A stretch of DNA of 64,000 bases, from the NCBI GenBank assembly GCA_022432975.1, contig CM039502.1, forward strand, positions 17,741,453 to 17,805,452, read 5' to 3'. A model generated the notes under the pieces. The model was not told the DNA's origin. It searched no databases and saw only the letters and a program-made list of their open reading frames with translations. The translations under genes and the position numbers were made by a program. Origin of the DNA: Begonia masoniana. Lineage: Eukaryota; Streptophyta; Magnoliopsida; Cucurbitales; Begoniaceae. How positions within the stretch are numbered: the first letter of the stretch is position 1; each line of letters opens with the position of its first letter. This document shows, one piece after another, positions 35,151-48,744 of the stretch.

Positions 35151-36891
35151 TCCAAGACCCGAGGCCGATTCAACTTTGTTGCGCGACCTCACCGGTTCTC
35201 TCCTTTCCGATCGCTTCTCCATTCCATTATCGCTGCTCAATCTGCAAGGGTTTCTTCCACCTTCATCTGTGAGTATTCTGTTCTCCTTTCGTGTTCCATT
35301 TATGTCAGCGTTTAGATTTTTCTTAGCCTGGATTGAGGATGGTGTTTGTTTCGGTTTTTTGCTGCATTCAGGGTTCAATCGATGAATCTTTAAAGTTCTA
35401 CTTTAGAGCTGGTTTATTTGAGTGCTCGATCGTGTACTGAAAGTCGACGGAGGGTTGAAATCTAGGTATTTTAGTACTTTACTTTTAGAGAAATCAATCT
35501 ATGTTTTCTTTCCTTGTGTACAAATGCTCTGTTGTCTGGGAAATTAAGTATGGCCTCGAGAATACGGAAATGCAACCGTATATTTCCCTGTCTTTTATGT
35601 TCTTTATGTTTTTCTTATCAATCTGGTAGTACCTGTTAGTTTTTCATATTTGAAATTGTAGCGATGTTGAGTCAATTAATTTTCCTAGCTAATGTGCAAA
35701 CTACACTGCTCTATATCAGCATCTGATGTTTCTCATTTCAATCGCTACTTGGTATGAATAATTTTTTGTTAGATTCATGTAATTTTTGTGTGACATCAAA
35801 TTTCAGTTCTCTATTTCTTTAATAACATCTGTTGAGTTTTTTTTTTCTCTGCCTTGGTTGATTGAGCTTAAAATATTTAAGCTTGCGGAGTTGTACTTTC
35901 AACCATATGAAGGGTCTCTATCTACAGTAGTAGAGTAAAAAGGATGGAACTTGAGATATTGGCTGTGACATTTCATTTTTCTACCCTGTCTACCATGTCA
36001 TTAAATGTGCATTCCTCTGGTGAACAATGTGCACTGAATATATCTGAAATTTGAAAATTTCTGCCAGAAAAGCAAGGTTAAGTTATAGGAATGTGCTTTT
36101 ATGTTTCAAACCTGCTCTTTTTTTTTTTTTTTCTTACTTCTGCCAAAGCTGGTAGTTAAGATTTTTTTTTTTTTTGTGAGTAAAGGTCAATTAGTTTTAT
36201 GGGTTCAACGCAAAAGGGTAAACATCTGTGCAGCCTCGTTAAATTTTAATTCCAAAATAGACTGTTGTACTTTCATTTCATTTCTATTACAGATCATATA
36301 GACATTATTTATATGTAAATATTTGGAAAGTTATCTCTTTGATAAAAATTTCTGCAGTATTTTTCCCTATACAGTCCTACTGGTCGCTAAAATGTTTGGT
36401 TATGTTTAGGTTTTTGTGATGGAGTTGAATGTACTATCAAGCTGTTGAGAACTTTAAGAACTTCTAGGAAGGATGGTAGATTTCTATATTTTTTAATATT
36501 TGATCCTGGTTTCTTAATTGGAGCTGATAACCAATCACATTATTGTGGTGGGATCATGTTATAGTTTTTGCTATTTGAGTGATGATTTTACATAGTTTGA
36601 GCACTTTTTACCAATCTCAAGTCATTCCATTCATACTCAAAACTGATATATTTAGTTCCTTAAATGGTTTGAAAGAGTATGTTTCTGATTAGGGTTCTTT
36701 GATTTAAACAGATTGAAAGTTCACTTATCACTTCCTCTGGTAGACTCTGACGTAGGCTATTGATACATCTAAAAAATTCTGCCAGACAATAAGGTTACAT
36801 TGGTAAACAGTTTCAAAAGTAGGCGCAAAAATGGAATTCTTGTTTTAGAATTCTGTGCTTTCTCTATACCCTACCGTTTTGCTGAAGTTAG
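35151..36891 (+). promoter_or_regulatory. 5' leader exon and long leader intron of the RING-H2 gene (inferred)
   Basis: A GC-richer, CT-rich stretch at about 35150-35271 ends in 'CTTCATCTGTGAGTATTC', a good donor. It is followed by T-rich intron-like sequence up to the start codon region, where 'TTTTGCTGAAG' (about 36877-36887) could be the acceptor just before ATG 36892. A long intron in the 5' UTR is common in such genes. There is no transcript evidence. Confidence 0.5.
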
Positions 36892-39060
36892 ATGGATGTT
36901 CCCCCCTTGGAACAAAGTGAAACGGAAACTTACCCTTTAATAATGGAAAGATCAGAAAATCTTAACAACACTGAACACACTGTGGACATATTAGATACTG
37001 GTGATGCTTCATCGTCAAGCTTGTCTCATGATCGACGGTACACTGGGTCAAATGCATCACAGATTGAAGATAGACCTTCAAGCAGCACACGAGTGCCTAC
37101 TTCTGAACCACCAATTGCTCTTAATGGATCAAACTCTCGGAATTCCTCATTCACTAGGAGAGGGAACACACGTCGTCGTCAGAGTCCATTGAATTCCAGT
37201 TTATGGATATCTATTGAACTTGTTCTTACACTAAGTCAGATTGTTGCAGCCGTAGTTGTTTTGTCATTATCGAGGCATGAGCATCCACGTGCCCCGTTGT
37301 TTCAGTGGATTGTGGGATACGCATCTGGTTGTGTTGCTACCCTCCCTCTTCTCTACTGGCGCTATAGACATCGTAACCAGGCTTTAGACCAGGATTCATC
37401 TCAATCTCGCCAGAATTCTACTCAAGTTTCTATTTCAGCTACTAGGACATCAGAATGGGAAGATCGCCAAACCGCTGTCTCTCCTCCTACTAGCAATCAA
37501 AGTTCTGGTGCACTTAGTGCGAGGTATGCCATTCATATACTTTTTAAAGTGCCTTCTTCAAGTTTTGAACCTTCAACCATCTTTGGTAGCTTGGTTTGAT
37601 TACTTAATAGGTTAACTTTCAGTTACTTATCATTATGATATAGTAGATGTCTAATATATATATATATATATATATAGACATGAATTTCATATATTATTTA
37701 TAATATTTTCTTTGCATTGTTTATGTGACAGTACTTAATTTTTTTATACAATTACTTATTTTCTGTCAGTTTATTTTTCTCGGTGGTAGATTAGATAAAA
37801 ATTGGAAGGTATGTTGAGAAGAAGCTGTTGTTGAAATTATTACCATTGGTTTTGTTACCCGTAATCAAACTATTAATACAAAGTAGATATTATGCAAGTT
37901 GGCGAGTAACGAAAAAGATTCAAGTAATTTTCATGTTGCTTTACAAAGTAAAATGATTTCCTATTTACTGATTACAAAAAGAAAAGCAATACAATCCTAA
38001 TAAATCAATTATTTTCATTGGGCAGGCTGAAGATATCCGTAGAATATTTTAAGATGGGCTTGGATTGTTTTTTTGCTGTTTGGTTTGTAGTTGGCAATGT
38101 GTGGATCTTTGGAGGGCACTCGTCAGCCTCTGAGTCTCCTAACTTGTACAGGTATTATGCTGTGACTTTTTACTGTTTAATTTCATAGAGATTTTTTAAT
38201 ATGGTAATTTCTCCCATTTTTGTTCTCTTTCAGGTTATGTATAGTTTTTCTCACCTTTAGCTGTATCGGATATGCAATGCCCTTCATTCTATGCGTGACC
38301 ATCTGCTGTTGTCTGCCCTGTATAATTTCCATCCTTGGGTTTAGAGAAGATCTGTCCCAAACTAGCGGTGCCACTGCTGAATCAATCGATGCTTTGCCTA
38401 CATACAAGTTCAAGGTGAAGAAAAGTAAAAGTGGGGATGAAAACAACTCAGGTGGTGGTGAAGGTGGGATTGTGGCTGCTGGAACGGAAAAGGAACGCGT
38501 TATTTCTGGTGAAGATGCTGTAAGTATTTTAAATTTTACCGGCAATTTAAGTATATGCATTTTTTCTACTTGGGATGTGTTTTGCTTATGAAATAAGTAT
38601 TTAAATTTATGAATTTGTTCTGAGGTGAGTGTCAAAATCCATTATAGCAAATTAAACGAGAATTGAAACAATAATGAACCCTAAATTTACCCAAAAGACT
38701 CAGCAATCATGCTTGTCTCGGAAAAGATAAACTAAAATTCATTCATCGATCATAATAATCTTTCCTTCTTCCATCCTTCCAAATTTTAATGTACTAATAA
38801 TAATTGATAATATTACTGATGAATCTGTGTAGGTTTGTTGCATCTGCCTGGCTAAATACTCCAACAACGATGAATTGAGAGAGTTGCCATGTTCTCACTT
38901 CTTTCACAAGGATTGTGTGGATAAATGGCTGAAGATCAACGCTTTATGCCCTCTCTGCAAGACGGAGGTTGGTGAGAGCATCTTAGGCTCACTCAACGGC
39001 CCAAGCACTAACCACCACCAAGGGGATAATGGGGCTGCGACCACCTTGACCCTGTTTTAA
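36892..39060 (+). CDS. Membrane RING-H2 E3 ubiquitin ligase (At1g12760/At1g63170-like)
   Basis: Four exons: 36892-37523, 38026-38151, 38234-38519 and 38833-39060. All have GT-AG ends and consistent phases, giving 423 residues. The N-terminal ~100 residues are Ser-rich and polar. Four hydrophobic segments follow: 'LWISIELVLTLSQIVAAVVV', 'WIVGYASGCVATLPLLYW', 'LDCFFAVWFVVGNVWIFGG' and 'CIVFLTFSCIGYAMPFILCV' with a Cys-rich end. After an acidic, Gly-rich linker comes the RING-H2 domain with 'VCCICLAKY', 'LPCSHFFHKDCVDKWL' and 'CPLCKTEVG'; all eight zinc ligands are present. The product should transfer ubiquitin from an E2, anchored in an endomembrane or the plasma membrane with the RING facing the cytosol. 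Substrates are unknown. Intron 1 contains a TA repeat near 37650-37676. Confidence 0.93.
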
Positions 39061-40311
39061 TGCAACAAGTGCTCATAGATAGGGTATGATTTATGAGATT
39101 AAAGATGATGGGTGCGAGTGGTTTGTCCAAATTCAAGCTGTCTTATACTGGAGCTTGTCTTCCTTTTTCATCCAGCAAAAGTGAAGGCTATTAGCATAAA
39201 GCAAAGATTGTCCATTTTTCTTCAAAATGGGCAACATTTGATGGAGCTTTTTCGTGTTTCAAATGAGTAAGAAACCATTATGTGATTATGTGTCTGGAAA
39301 ATCGCAATCATCATCTAAAGCCATCATTATAATGGCTATTGACTATGAGAGTAGAGTAGTTTAGAACTGCTCTCTCTGCAAATAGTTCATTTTCCTTGTT
39401 ATGCAACAAAACTGCCAGTTTACTCACATTATAGAATACCTGTCTGTATTAAAGCCATTCCCATCTTGTTGATCATTTTATATATAAAACAAGGCTCGAG
39501 ACTAGCCTACACTGTCGCAGGGTTTATATGTTCACTTTTAACTGGTTTTGGCAATCCCATAACATAACATGTTCGTCCAATGTTGAAGCTTTCTCGATTA
39601 ATTATTGCCTTTAGTGATTTTGTTCGAGACCCATTGTTCCCTCCAACGTCTCAACGCAATGCTCTAAGTTCCTCTTCAACTCTCTCTAGCTTATTCGATG
39701 GTCATTACAATAAACTGAGGTGTTGTTCTATGGTATTGTGCTAGTTAACTCTCAAAGCATCCTTCTCTTTTTTGGGATTTAGTATGCAATCTTCATTTCG
39801 TTTTGGTTTCCATTCTCAATTAAACAGGAAATCTGATTTAGTCTATCCATGTTGCATACAAATTGCTTGCCCAAGAGTCCAGGCACTGCGCCTTGGAGTT
39901 ACCGACCAAACAACCAGAGTGGCCGTAGCAGCACTAGGTTTTCATAGTCGGTATCTCTAAAACTTTCCACTCATTTTCTCCACCAATTGGTTAAAAATCC
40001 CACCAAATGCCATTTAAAGACTACATCCTCCAATATAATTGGAAGTACGAGGAAAATAGATTTCTCGACTAGAGGCATAAAATACAACAGTTGAAAAAAA
40101 ACAAAGTTGAATTCGATGTACTCTTGAAGACTGTTGATGTAGAGCATTGATCCAGCATCAGAATCTCCTCCTCTGACTCACTCTCCCTTGCGCTCACTCT
40201 TTGCTCTCCCTTGTCCTGGAAAGGAAATGTGTCGGCCATGTTAACTTTTAACATAAAGAGTAAGTTCTCAAATTTTTATAGCGATGCCAAAATGCAGTGT
40301 AAGAAACCATA

Positions 40312-40355
40312 GACTGTGTCACCCGGAAAAACTAGTTTTTCCGGGTGACAGACTG
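40312..40355. mobile_element. 34 bp perfect palindrome with TG...CA ends and GACTG duplications
   Basis: 40317-40350 is a perfect inverted repeat with no spacer. The left half is 'TGTCACCCGGAAAAACT' and the right half is its exact complement. It is bounded by GACTG on both sides (40312-40316, 40351-40355). The ends resemble the termini of the Ty3 LTRs in this window (TGTAACACCCGG and complement). It looks like two LTR tips with nothing between them. Confidence 0.6.
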
Positions 40356-40767
40356 TCATAACATCGAACATGGCCGATATCTGAGATGGATTTCGAGGGA
40401 ACCATTTGATAAGGAAGAAGAGGAAAAATAGAAGCTTCTTCAGGTAAAATTTGGGATTTCTCCACAGATCAAAAACTAACAAGTAACAAATTCCCAACCC
40501 AACATCTTTCTCAACCATTGACCTCAAACAGTTGCATCCACGATTATAATTATGATGACCACATATCAACGCGTCAATGTTAATGCTAATATATGTCCAA
40601 GCACGCACACATCTAGTTTCACATTCGACTATGTTCTTTGGACTTTTACCGGTAAGACCGTAGCAGACAAGTCATTCTTCTTACAAGGTTTAAGAAATTG
40701 CATCCTACGAATGTCATATAGATATTCTCTTTTTTTTTTTATAAAAACCACATTAAATGTGTCACTC

Positions 40768-41296
<529 letters not shown>

Positions 41297-42047
41297 TATA
41301 TAATTGGAGTCCAAGGTAAACTAGCCGTGTAACCTTCATTCAACATATAACGATGTATTAGGCACAGTAAACATAAAATTTCCAATCACATTCATCTCTC
41401 ATTCAAGAGAAGCAGTCAAAGCTTAAAAATCTCTCAAATAATCCAAAACTCATTTAACCAATTAGTAACATTAATGCTTACAGTTAGATACAATAGGAGA
41501 AAAATATATAAAAGCAGTATCCTCAAGGATTAAAGGGAAGGCTAAATCAGATTTTCTGTTTTTATGTAAAATTGAAACCAAAACGAAATGAATAAGAAGA
41601 TTTGCAAAGTAAATTCAAAATCTAACCTACAGGGATTAGCCTCCTACACCTCTTGTAGCGTTGAACTCTGTTGCGAAGAGCGGCTCAAAATAGCAAGGCT
41701 GAAGAATATTACTTCATATCATGTTCTGGAGTAAGCTGGTATGAACTCAAGCTATAAACAGAAGCCAAAAACAGATCAACAATCCTGGAAATGCCAAAAA
41801 TTCTAAGTTATAATGGCAAATCTGAAACTTTAAGGCAAAAGTAATATGTTTCTCGTTGTATTCAACAGGTTCCCATCTTGTATCACAATCTCTTCAAAAA
41901 CGAAGCTAAAGAAGAACAAGTCGATGGATAAAAATCGTAGTATGCCAGATTTTTTGGAATATAGAATCCAACTTCAGCTTTTCGGTCCCAGCATGTGGTG
42001 AGAGCCTAAATTGTGAAAATATCTGGTTTCAGCCTCTGTCACTGATT

Positions 42048-42957
42048 TCAGCAAGCAAATTTATGACTTCTCTTATAACCTCGTAGAAGAACGTTACATG
42101 AAATTATATTCGAGTTGAATCCAATACTTGTAAGGTGCTGCAAAATTTTGTTGGCCAATTCATGTCGTCCATCCCTGCAAAGTCCACCGAGGAGGATACG
42201 AAAAGTAACATTAGTAGGCCAAGGTCCAGAACGGATCATGAAATCCAACAACTTCAAACATTTTGAATATTTACCAATTCTACAGAAATACTGAATCAAA
42301 CAAGTCAAACTGACAACATTTGGCTCGATATCTTTCCGCTCCATAAAGCATAAGACCCTCTGAATTATACTAGAGTTTCCTTGTTTACATGCAGCCGATA
42401 AGTTCATATGTACGAAGAGAACAAAGTAGGTTATAATTTCAGCATTTTAGACATGGAAGTAAACGATGGCTTAAATCCACTTTTACACGTCTCTTCTGTG
42501 CGATAAAATATGCATCTTCCAAACTACCCAAAGACAACACTCCATTAAGAAGAGTGTTGAAAGTCAATGCATTAGAGGCGGGCCCAAACCTTCTCATGCC
42601 TACTTAAACTCGAACCAGCTCTTCCAGTGAAGCATTTTTAGATTTCAAATATCTATTAACCAAAGCATTATAATCGTATGCAGTAGGCTTTCCCTCTGCG
42701 AATATCATAGAACTCAAAAGTTTCAAGAGCTTTTGCAAGATGGCAAGAGGCAGCAAAGCTCTGCATTTCACGTTGTAATTCAAGGTAGTTGAAACTATGG
42801 CTATTGCTCCCCTCAAGCATATCCACAATATCAATAGGACGGGACGAGAGAGTTCGACGAAGGAACAAATCTGTCTACGATTTTTGTATAAATATGCAGC
42901 CGAAAGATTAGAAATACAATGCATCGCCGATTGAATAAAACAGCGGCGCGTAAACAT
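42048..42957 (-). pseudogene. Decayed pentatricopeptide repeat (PPR) gene
   Basis: The minus strand holds pieces in three frames. 42957-42604 starts 'MFTRRCFIQSAMHC' and contains 'YDYNALVNRYLKSKN'. Another frame at 42868-42668 reads 'LQREMQSFAASCHLAKALET'. A third piece reads 'ASNALTFNTLLNGVLSLGSL'. 42407-42048 reads 'PNVVSLTCLIQYFCRIGKYS', 'PTNVTFRILLGGLCRDGRHE' and 'NSNIISCNVLLRGY'. These are PPR units of the usual ~35 residue spacing. Frameshifts and at least two stops prevent one continuous protein, and only a few of the repeats of a working PPR protein remain. PPR proteins bind organellar RNA; this copy is probably non-functional, unless unrecognised introns join the pieces. Confidence 0.6.
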
Positions 42958-43870
42958 ATAACAACCAAAATTTGTGCATTTAAGAAGCTAACAACCCAAA
43001 TCTTAATCCTGGAGATAAACTCTTCACCCCTAAGTGCAAAGAGGGAACGAAAGTACAGAGAGAGATAATCTAGTGAAGGTTATTGGTTTTGAGTTGGTTT
43101 TATCTTATAAATCAAATCGAAATATTCCAACCCAAAATGTTGGAGAAAACGGACAAACTGAAGTATGGATTCAGATGAGATTATTGTAAGAGCCAATGAA
43201 TGACTGTAATCTCCGATGAAGACCTCGTACGCGCAATCAACACAACCGAGCTTGCCCATTAAAAGATCAAGTCTAGTAAAATGATTCTCTCTCCTCTCTC
43301 TACTTCTCATCGCCCTTTTATGTTCTTGCTAAGCAGTAGGAAATAGCTCCACAAATTCTCAAGAACAAGGTAGACATAAATATAAAATAATATACTTTCA
43401 TCTCATCTCAGCCTTGTGGAAGGGACTCTTAAACTGCCACACCCAATCATTGAATAACACAAAATCCTTTTTATAAATTAATAGATGACTTCTAACCAAA
43501 TTAGAAATCACCAACTAATTTAGTGAAGATCTTTCCCGCGACTTTAAGTTCTTGAATTGAATGCAAAAGAAAAATTACAGAATAGCTTTGACATAAGCAA
43601 AAACTGAGACAAGTTTATGTGTCTAAATGAATAATCACCATTGTTAGATACACATAACGGGTATTGATAACCTGGCCATAAGATGCCAATTCCTCAATAT
43701 CATTGCCTACAACATCTTTGCCATATACATAAATTTTCACTCGCCAGCTATACTCACAGATAAACCGAGTAGAACAAGAAATTCTAATGAGTAAAAAGGA
43801 CTCACTTTTACTTCTTTTATTCCAAACGAACAATTCAAAGGCCTCTTTCATTCTCTTCTCTCTGCAGTGA
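42958..43870. other. Spacer between the PPR pseudogene and SYP31/32
   Basis: The 3' UTR of the syntaxin gene probably occupies the right end. A minus-strand ORF at 43310-43080 ('MGKLGCVDCAYEVFIGDYSH') is open but unrecognised, with no supporting features. Confidence 0.45.
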
Positions 43871-45967
43871 CTATGCCACGAAAAATAGGAAAACCATAAG
43901 GAAAAATATTAACACGAAGAATATTTTTATCATCAGCCACCTATTCGAAGATATGCTGTTTAAATACTTGAGAAGAGCTCCCTGTGCTCCCTCTACATTT
44001 GCCAAAGTATCATCCATGTTCTCATCAATCCTACAAAGAAATAACATAAAAGTATTCAAATATAAGATTTTTGGGAAATGACCACATTATCTTAAGTACC
44101 CATAAGCATACAAAGGATTAACAGATAAATGAGACTTTATTGTATTTACTTTTATCAGTAAGTATTATATAATTTTTCCACCATAATCACATCAATTTAC
44201 TTTTACACGACAGTCTAATCAGACTTCTTAATCATTTAATTTATATCTTATATGAAGAATTTGATGCCAATTAGTTACAAAATAAAAATACGTAGAAATT
44301 ATTAGCCAGATATGCATGTCGTAGCCATTCGAAATTTCATAACTAGAGGTAAATTATCATTAATGAATAACGTGATAAGGTGCTAAATAGGGACAAAAAA
44401 AAACCTTATGGCAATTTCTCCTTGTTGGGACACAAGGGTTGCGAGCTGGTTGAAAATGCTGCTCAGCTCATGAATAGTGGACTCAACATTTTGCAGAGCT
44501 TCAGCCCTGCTCTGCATGTAACTGTCCTGCAATGGAACCAACTGCTGTTGTTGTTGTTGTTGCTGCTGCTGTTGGAGTAGTGGCTGACTCTCCCCATCTG
44601 CCTGCTTTCTGCAGTTGAAATTGCACAATATAAATTAATGTTTCATAAGAAACTTAAAAGCGTGGTGGAAATAGCTCATCTTACCTATTAAATGACTGGG
44701 ACGAGGATGTTGATCCATTTGCCCATGGAGGAGGAGGAGGAGCATTTGATGTGCTAGCTGCTGACCTGGAAACTAATGGGCGCTGACGAACAAAAGGATT
44801 GGCAGAATCTTTGGAAGCAGTGGAAGAAAACAATTGTCTTCTGTTTTCATGAACCTTCAAGTTCTTCAAGAAACCAACAAAGTACCAAACATTACATCCA
44901 ATATTCAAAAGACCTGGAGGCGCATTCCATGAGATATTAACTCAAAACTAATTGAGAAAATATGGTGACATTTACCTCTGTTCGCATGGTGAGGACTTCT
45001 TTGAATTCTTTTGTAGCACTCATTAACCGATTCTTCAGGTCATCTACAACAGTGGTTGAATGACTAGTTGTATCACTGGAGACATTCCCACTATCATTTC
45101 TGGAATGGGAAAGCAGCTGAAGGTCAACGACTGCAGAGTTCAGTGCAGTAATATCTTGCTTGATAACAGCTGTCAATTCCTGAATTTCCACGGCAGGATC
45201 ATCAAAAACTGATGTCCTCTTTGCCACTGTCCATGAAAACACGTACTTTGATAGGTTCAAAAATACAATGAAGTAAAAATGTTCAGTTTAACACATAATT
45301 ATGACAAAGACTAAGAATGCTAGCTCAAATAATAGATTCAGCCTTCTACTCGATGGAGCAATTCACTAATTGTTTCTAATAACAAAGTTGACCAATCACT
45401 CTCTCTCTCCATTAGAAAGAAAAAAGTTGACTTCTTTTTCACAGCCTATATGCATATGCGAAAAACTATATGAGAATTAAGTGTCTTGTGGATGATACTA
45501 TCTATGAAGTAGTCACGCCCCTTTTTGGGGATCTGTGGTTTTACATTTTCCCAAAAGAACATTCATTCACTTATTTCTTCCTCGTCAACATAATTACTAC
45601 TTTGATTAGAATCAACTTAAATTCAACTCATATTTGCTTTTGAAAAATTCAACTCTTAATCACCACATGATTGACTTTGTTATACTGTTAAACTGTACAT
45701 AAGCCATGGTTTTATGATCAATCACTTACACTTAGCCAGCTTTGAAAGTTTTTGCGATGTCTGGTGTATTCCATACCCAATTTTGGAAGCTCTCTTATTA
45801 AATTCAGACTGAATTACAACTGCAGATCGCTGATCCTCTAATTTCAAACCATTACTCTGCCCATTTTGCTCAGAAGATGATGAGAAAGACTTCTTCAGCC
45901 TCTCTGCAACAGTCTGGAATTCTTGTGTTCGATCCCTATACGACGATTGCGCTGCTTTTACAGGCAT
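43871..45967 (-). CDS. SYP32: Golgi Qa-SNARE syntaxin of the SYP3 group (SYP31/SYP32, Sed5-like)
   Basis: Five exons on the minus strand: 45967-45730, 45226-44976, 44863-44685, 44608-44405 and 44030-43871. All have GT-AG introns and phases that join to 343 residues. Features in order: N-terminal Sed5-type motif region ('SSYRDRTQEFQTVAERL'), 'EFNKRASKIGYGIHQTSQKL', Habc helices ('LAKRTSVFDDPAVEIQELT', 'DLKNRLMSATKEFKEVLTMR'), 'NRRQLFSSTASKDSANPFVR', an 11-residue Gln run, the SNARE helix ('SRAEALQNVESTIHELSSIF', 'NQLATLVSQQGEIAIRIDEN') with the central zero-layer Gln, and a C-terminal anchor ('WLMIKIFFVLIFFLMVFLFF'). The product mediates fusion at the early Golgi in ER-Golgi traffic. SYP31 versus SYP32 cannot be settled by eye. 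The close match to the plant SYP32 tail favours SYP32. Confidence 0.93.
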
Positions 45968-47098
45968 TTTACACACCTCAACTCTGAACTCAAATCCTAC
46001 AACATATAGCAACCTGTAGTAAATTAGATGAGCTCGGAAACACAAATTAATAACTGCAACGCGATGAACGCTTGGATTATTAGAACGCATGAGAAGCAAA
46101 AAAATTAGATTAAAATTCACAATATTACAACACTTGGCTGTCATTCCACAACGAACAGTTCATTAAAATTTCGAAAAGATGGTCAGAGCCGCTTCCCAAA
46201 GTAATACAAACAAAAAAGACCAAATTGAGTTTATGGCATTCTAACTTGAACTCTTAAACCTTCATCATCAATTTAACCAATCGGAATTAAACAGTAATTT
46301 TCCCGTCCTTTAATCTTCATCTAGGCCATAAAAATGTATTATCAAGTCAAACGAAATTACCCCCGGTTCTCCACAAATGCGAGATCCAAATCCCTTGACC
46401 GGCAACACCAAAATCCACCTCCGCCAAAACACACAACAGCCGCAATTTCACGACCGACAAAACAGAAAACCTAGATCTGGATCGAGATAGCGACGCATAC
46501 AAATCGTAAAATAGAACTTCCTTTGATGAATGCAATCGCGATGGAGAAGGATTAAAATCGAGAGCGAAAGAGAGAACATTCAATTCGAGCCAGATCTGAA
46601 GTGATTAGAGGAAAATGTGCCGGGTAATGAAACGAAGCTCAGAAACCGTGCCAAAGTCTCTAAAGAACCAAATATAAATCTGAAAATCGGATAAATATTC
46701 ATACCGCTACGAGTACAGGCCGGTCTGAAATTCATGAATTGTAAACAATTTGCAAAATACTCCTCGTATTTGTACTGTTTTCGATATAAGACCCTTCTTT
46801 TTCCTATTTTCTTAATTTCATTCCAAGTAAATTAGCATAGAGATGTTAATTAATTTATTTTTAATTAAGTTATTTAATTAGGACTACAAGATGAACGAGT
46901 TTAGATTATCCAAAATTATCATAATTACCCACAACCTATATATTGACATATTAAGTAATGATTGATGTAATTAATATAAAAAATTTATCATTCAAAGAAT
47001 ATTTTTTAAAAAAATAAAATAAAAGAGTACATGTAACATTATTCTTTCTCTAATCATGTGTAATCGATTATGCTTAAAACATTCTTGAGCACCTTGGA
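45968..47098. other. 5' region of the syntaxin gene and spacer
   Basis: Likely holds the 5' UTR, possibly spliced: 46350-46600 is C-rich and exon-like on the minus strand, followed by the promoter. 46800-47090 is AT-rich. No other gene. Confidence 0.45.
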
Positions 47099-48208
47099 TA
47101 GAGATGTTAAACGAGCGAGTCGAGCCGAGCCGAGCAGAGCTGAGACGGACACGGCTCACTGAGCCTGCCGAGCCAAACGAGCCGAGCCTAACGAGCCTAC
47201 CCAGTCTAACGAGCTGACCCTAAAAATTTCCAACCCAAGCCGGCTCGCGAGCCATGAGCCGAGCCGACCAAACGAGCCGAGCTTAATGAGCCGAACTTAC
47301 ATAAATAAAATTATTTTATATAAAAATAATATATATTTCATTAATCTTTTATTTATTAAAATTATAATAAATATTTATTATATTAATGATGAAATATAAC
47401 AAATACTTAGTCGAATAAAATGTAAATAATAAAAATCTTTAATTAATACAAAAATGACATTTAATTAATACATTGTGTTTTTTCACTAATAAAAACACAA
47501 ATAACTTGCCAACATGGCTTAGTATTTTCCAACATTAAATAAGTAGAATTTCACCTATTATCTACATCGATAATTCAGACTTCACTAACTAAAATGTTCG
47601 TTAAAATGCTTTGAAAATACAATACATCTTTAAAAGGACTCAAAACGTGTAAACTTTTTTTTTTTAAATTTCATAGAATTTAATTAAAACATTTTTTTAG
47701 GACACTATTCACGTGAACAGTAAAGTGCACTGTTCATGTAAACAGTCTTGCACTGTTCACATGAACAGTGCCGCCGATTGCTCGCCCCTCAAGGGGCGAG
47801 CAATCGGCCCCTTCACTGGAATTTTGGCAAAAAGTTCGCCCAGGAGCAAGCTTTCACCCTTAGGCGATTGTTCGCCCCCTGTGGGGCGACTGATCGCCCC
47901 GGAGAGGACCCCGACGGCCCGACCTAGACATCGGAGAGAGTATCGGAGTTGGGTTTGACCGAGCAGTCGGAGACTGCCGATTGTCGGGCATCAGAAATGA
48001 CTCAGCTGCTCAAGGCCCCGAGTTGGGCTTGACCGAGCCAGCTCGCAAGCAGGCTAGTTGAGCCCAGTCATCGATGGCTCGCGAGCCCAGATGGCCGAGC
48101 TCGACTCGGTTCGTCAATGTGACCCGAGCCAAACCGGCTCGTTACTGTAGCGAGTCGAGCCAAGGTAGGCTGCAAGCCAGCGCGCAGCCCGCCCGTTTAA
48201 CATCTCTA
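47099..48208. mobile_element. hAT-like non-autonomous element (8 bp duplication ACCTTGGA)
   Basis: The 1110 bp element has 15 bp terminal inverted repeats, 'TAGAGATGTTAAACG' and its complement. ACCTTGGA flanks both ends (47091-47098, 48209-48216). Subterminal regions are packed with 'GAGCCGAGC'-type repeats (47115-47300, 48035-48170), as in many hAT elements. The middle holds 'ACTGTTCACATGAACAGT'-type palindromes (47705-47770) and a GGCGA/TCGCC block (47772-47900). No transposase ORF. An 8 bp duplication fits hAT. Confidence 0.85.
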
Positions 48209-48702
48209 ACCTTGGATAAGCTTTATCTACTAAACTTATTGATAAAACATATAAAAGGTCAATACAAACCAATGTAATGGTCTTTTTTTGAAACATCAAT
48301 AAAATGATCTTTATTCTCAAACTTCAAATTGAGACTTTTAACTAGCTGTAGCATTGGCATATGTCCTTGTCTGGATATAAGACAGACAGAGTATCAAACT
48401 AGTTAATATTGGAGTAATTATACGTTTATTTTATTGTTTTATTCTTTTTAAATATTTTTGATGTGTCAAACAATAATTGATGTAAATAAAATGTAATTAA
48501 TGTAATAAATTATAAATAGTTGATTTATAACTTTAATCACACCAATAATTGTTTGACACGTCAACGAGTATTTTAATATAATAGGAATAAAAAAATAAAT
48601 ATAACATTATTCTTAATTTTATAGAGAAAATAATCTTTCTTTTTATTATATACATAAACACAAATACCTAAAATGAGATTTGCAATGCAAGTTTGTTCAC
48701 CA
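48209..48702. other. AT-rich spacer
   Basis: I see no gene and no clear repeat other than short A/T-rich stretches. Confidence 0.5.
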
Positions 48703-48744
48703 TGTTAACTTAAAATATATTTTATAGTTAATATATATATTTTA

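Noticed and set aside
38183..38635. 150-codon minus-strand ORF
   Set aside because: Antisense to exon 3 of the RING-H2 gene, whose splice sites and protein are well supported.
40069..40254. Small minus-strand ORF starting 'MADTFPFQDKGEQR'
   Set aside because: Open but short, no homology recognised and no gene structure around it.
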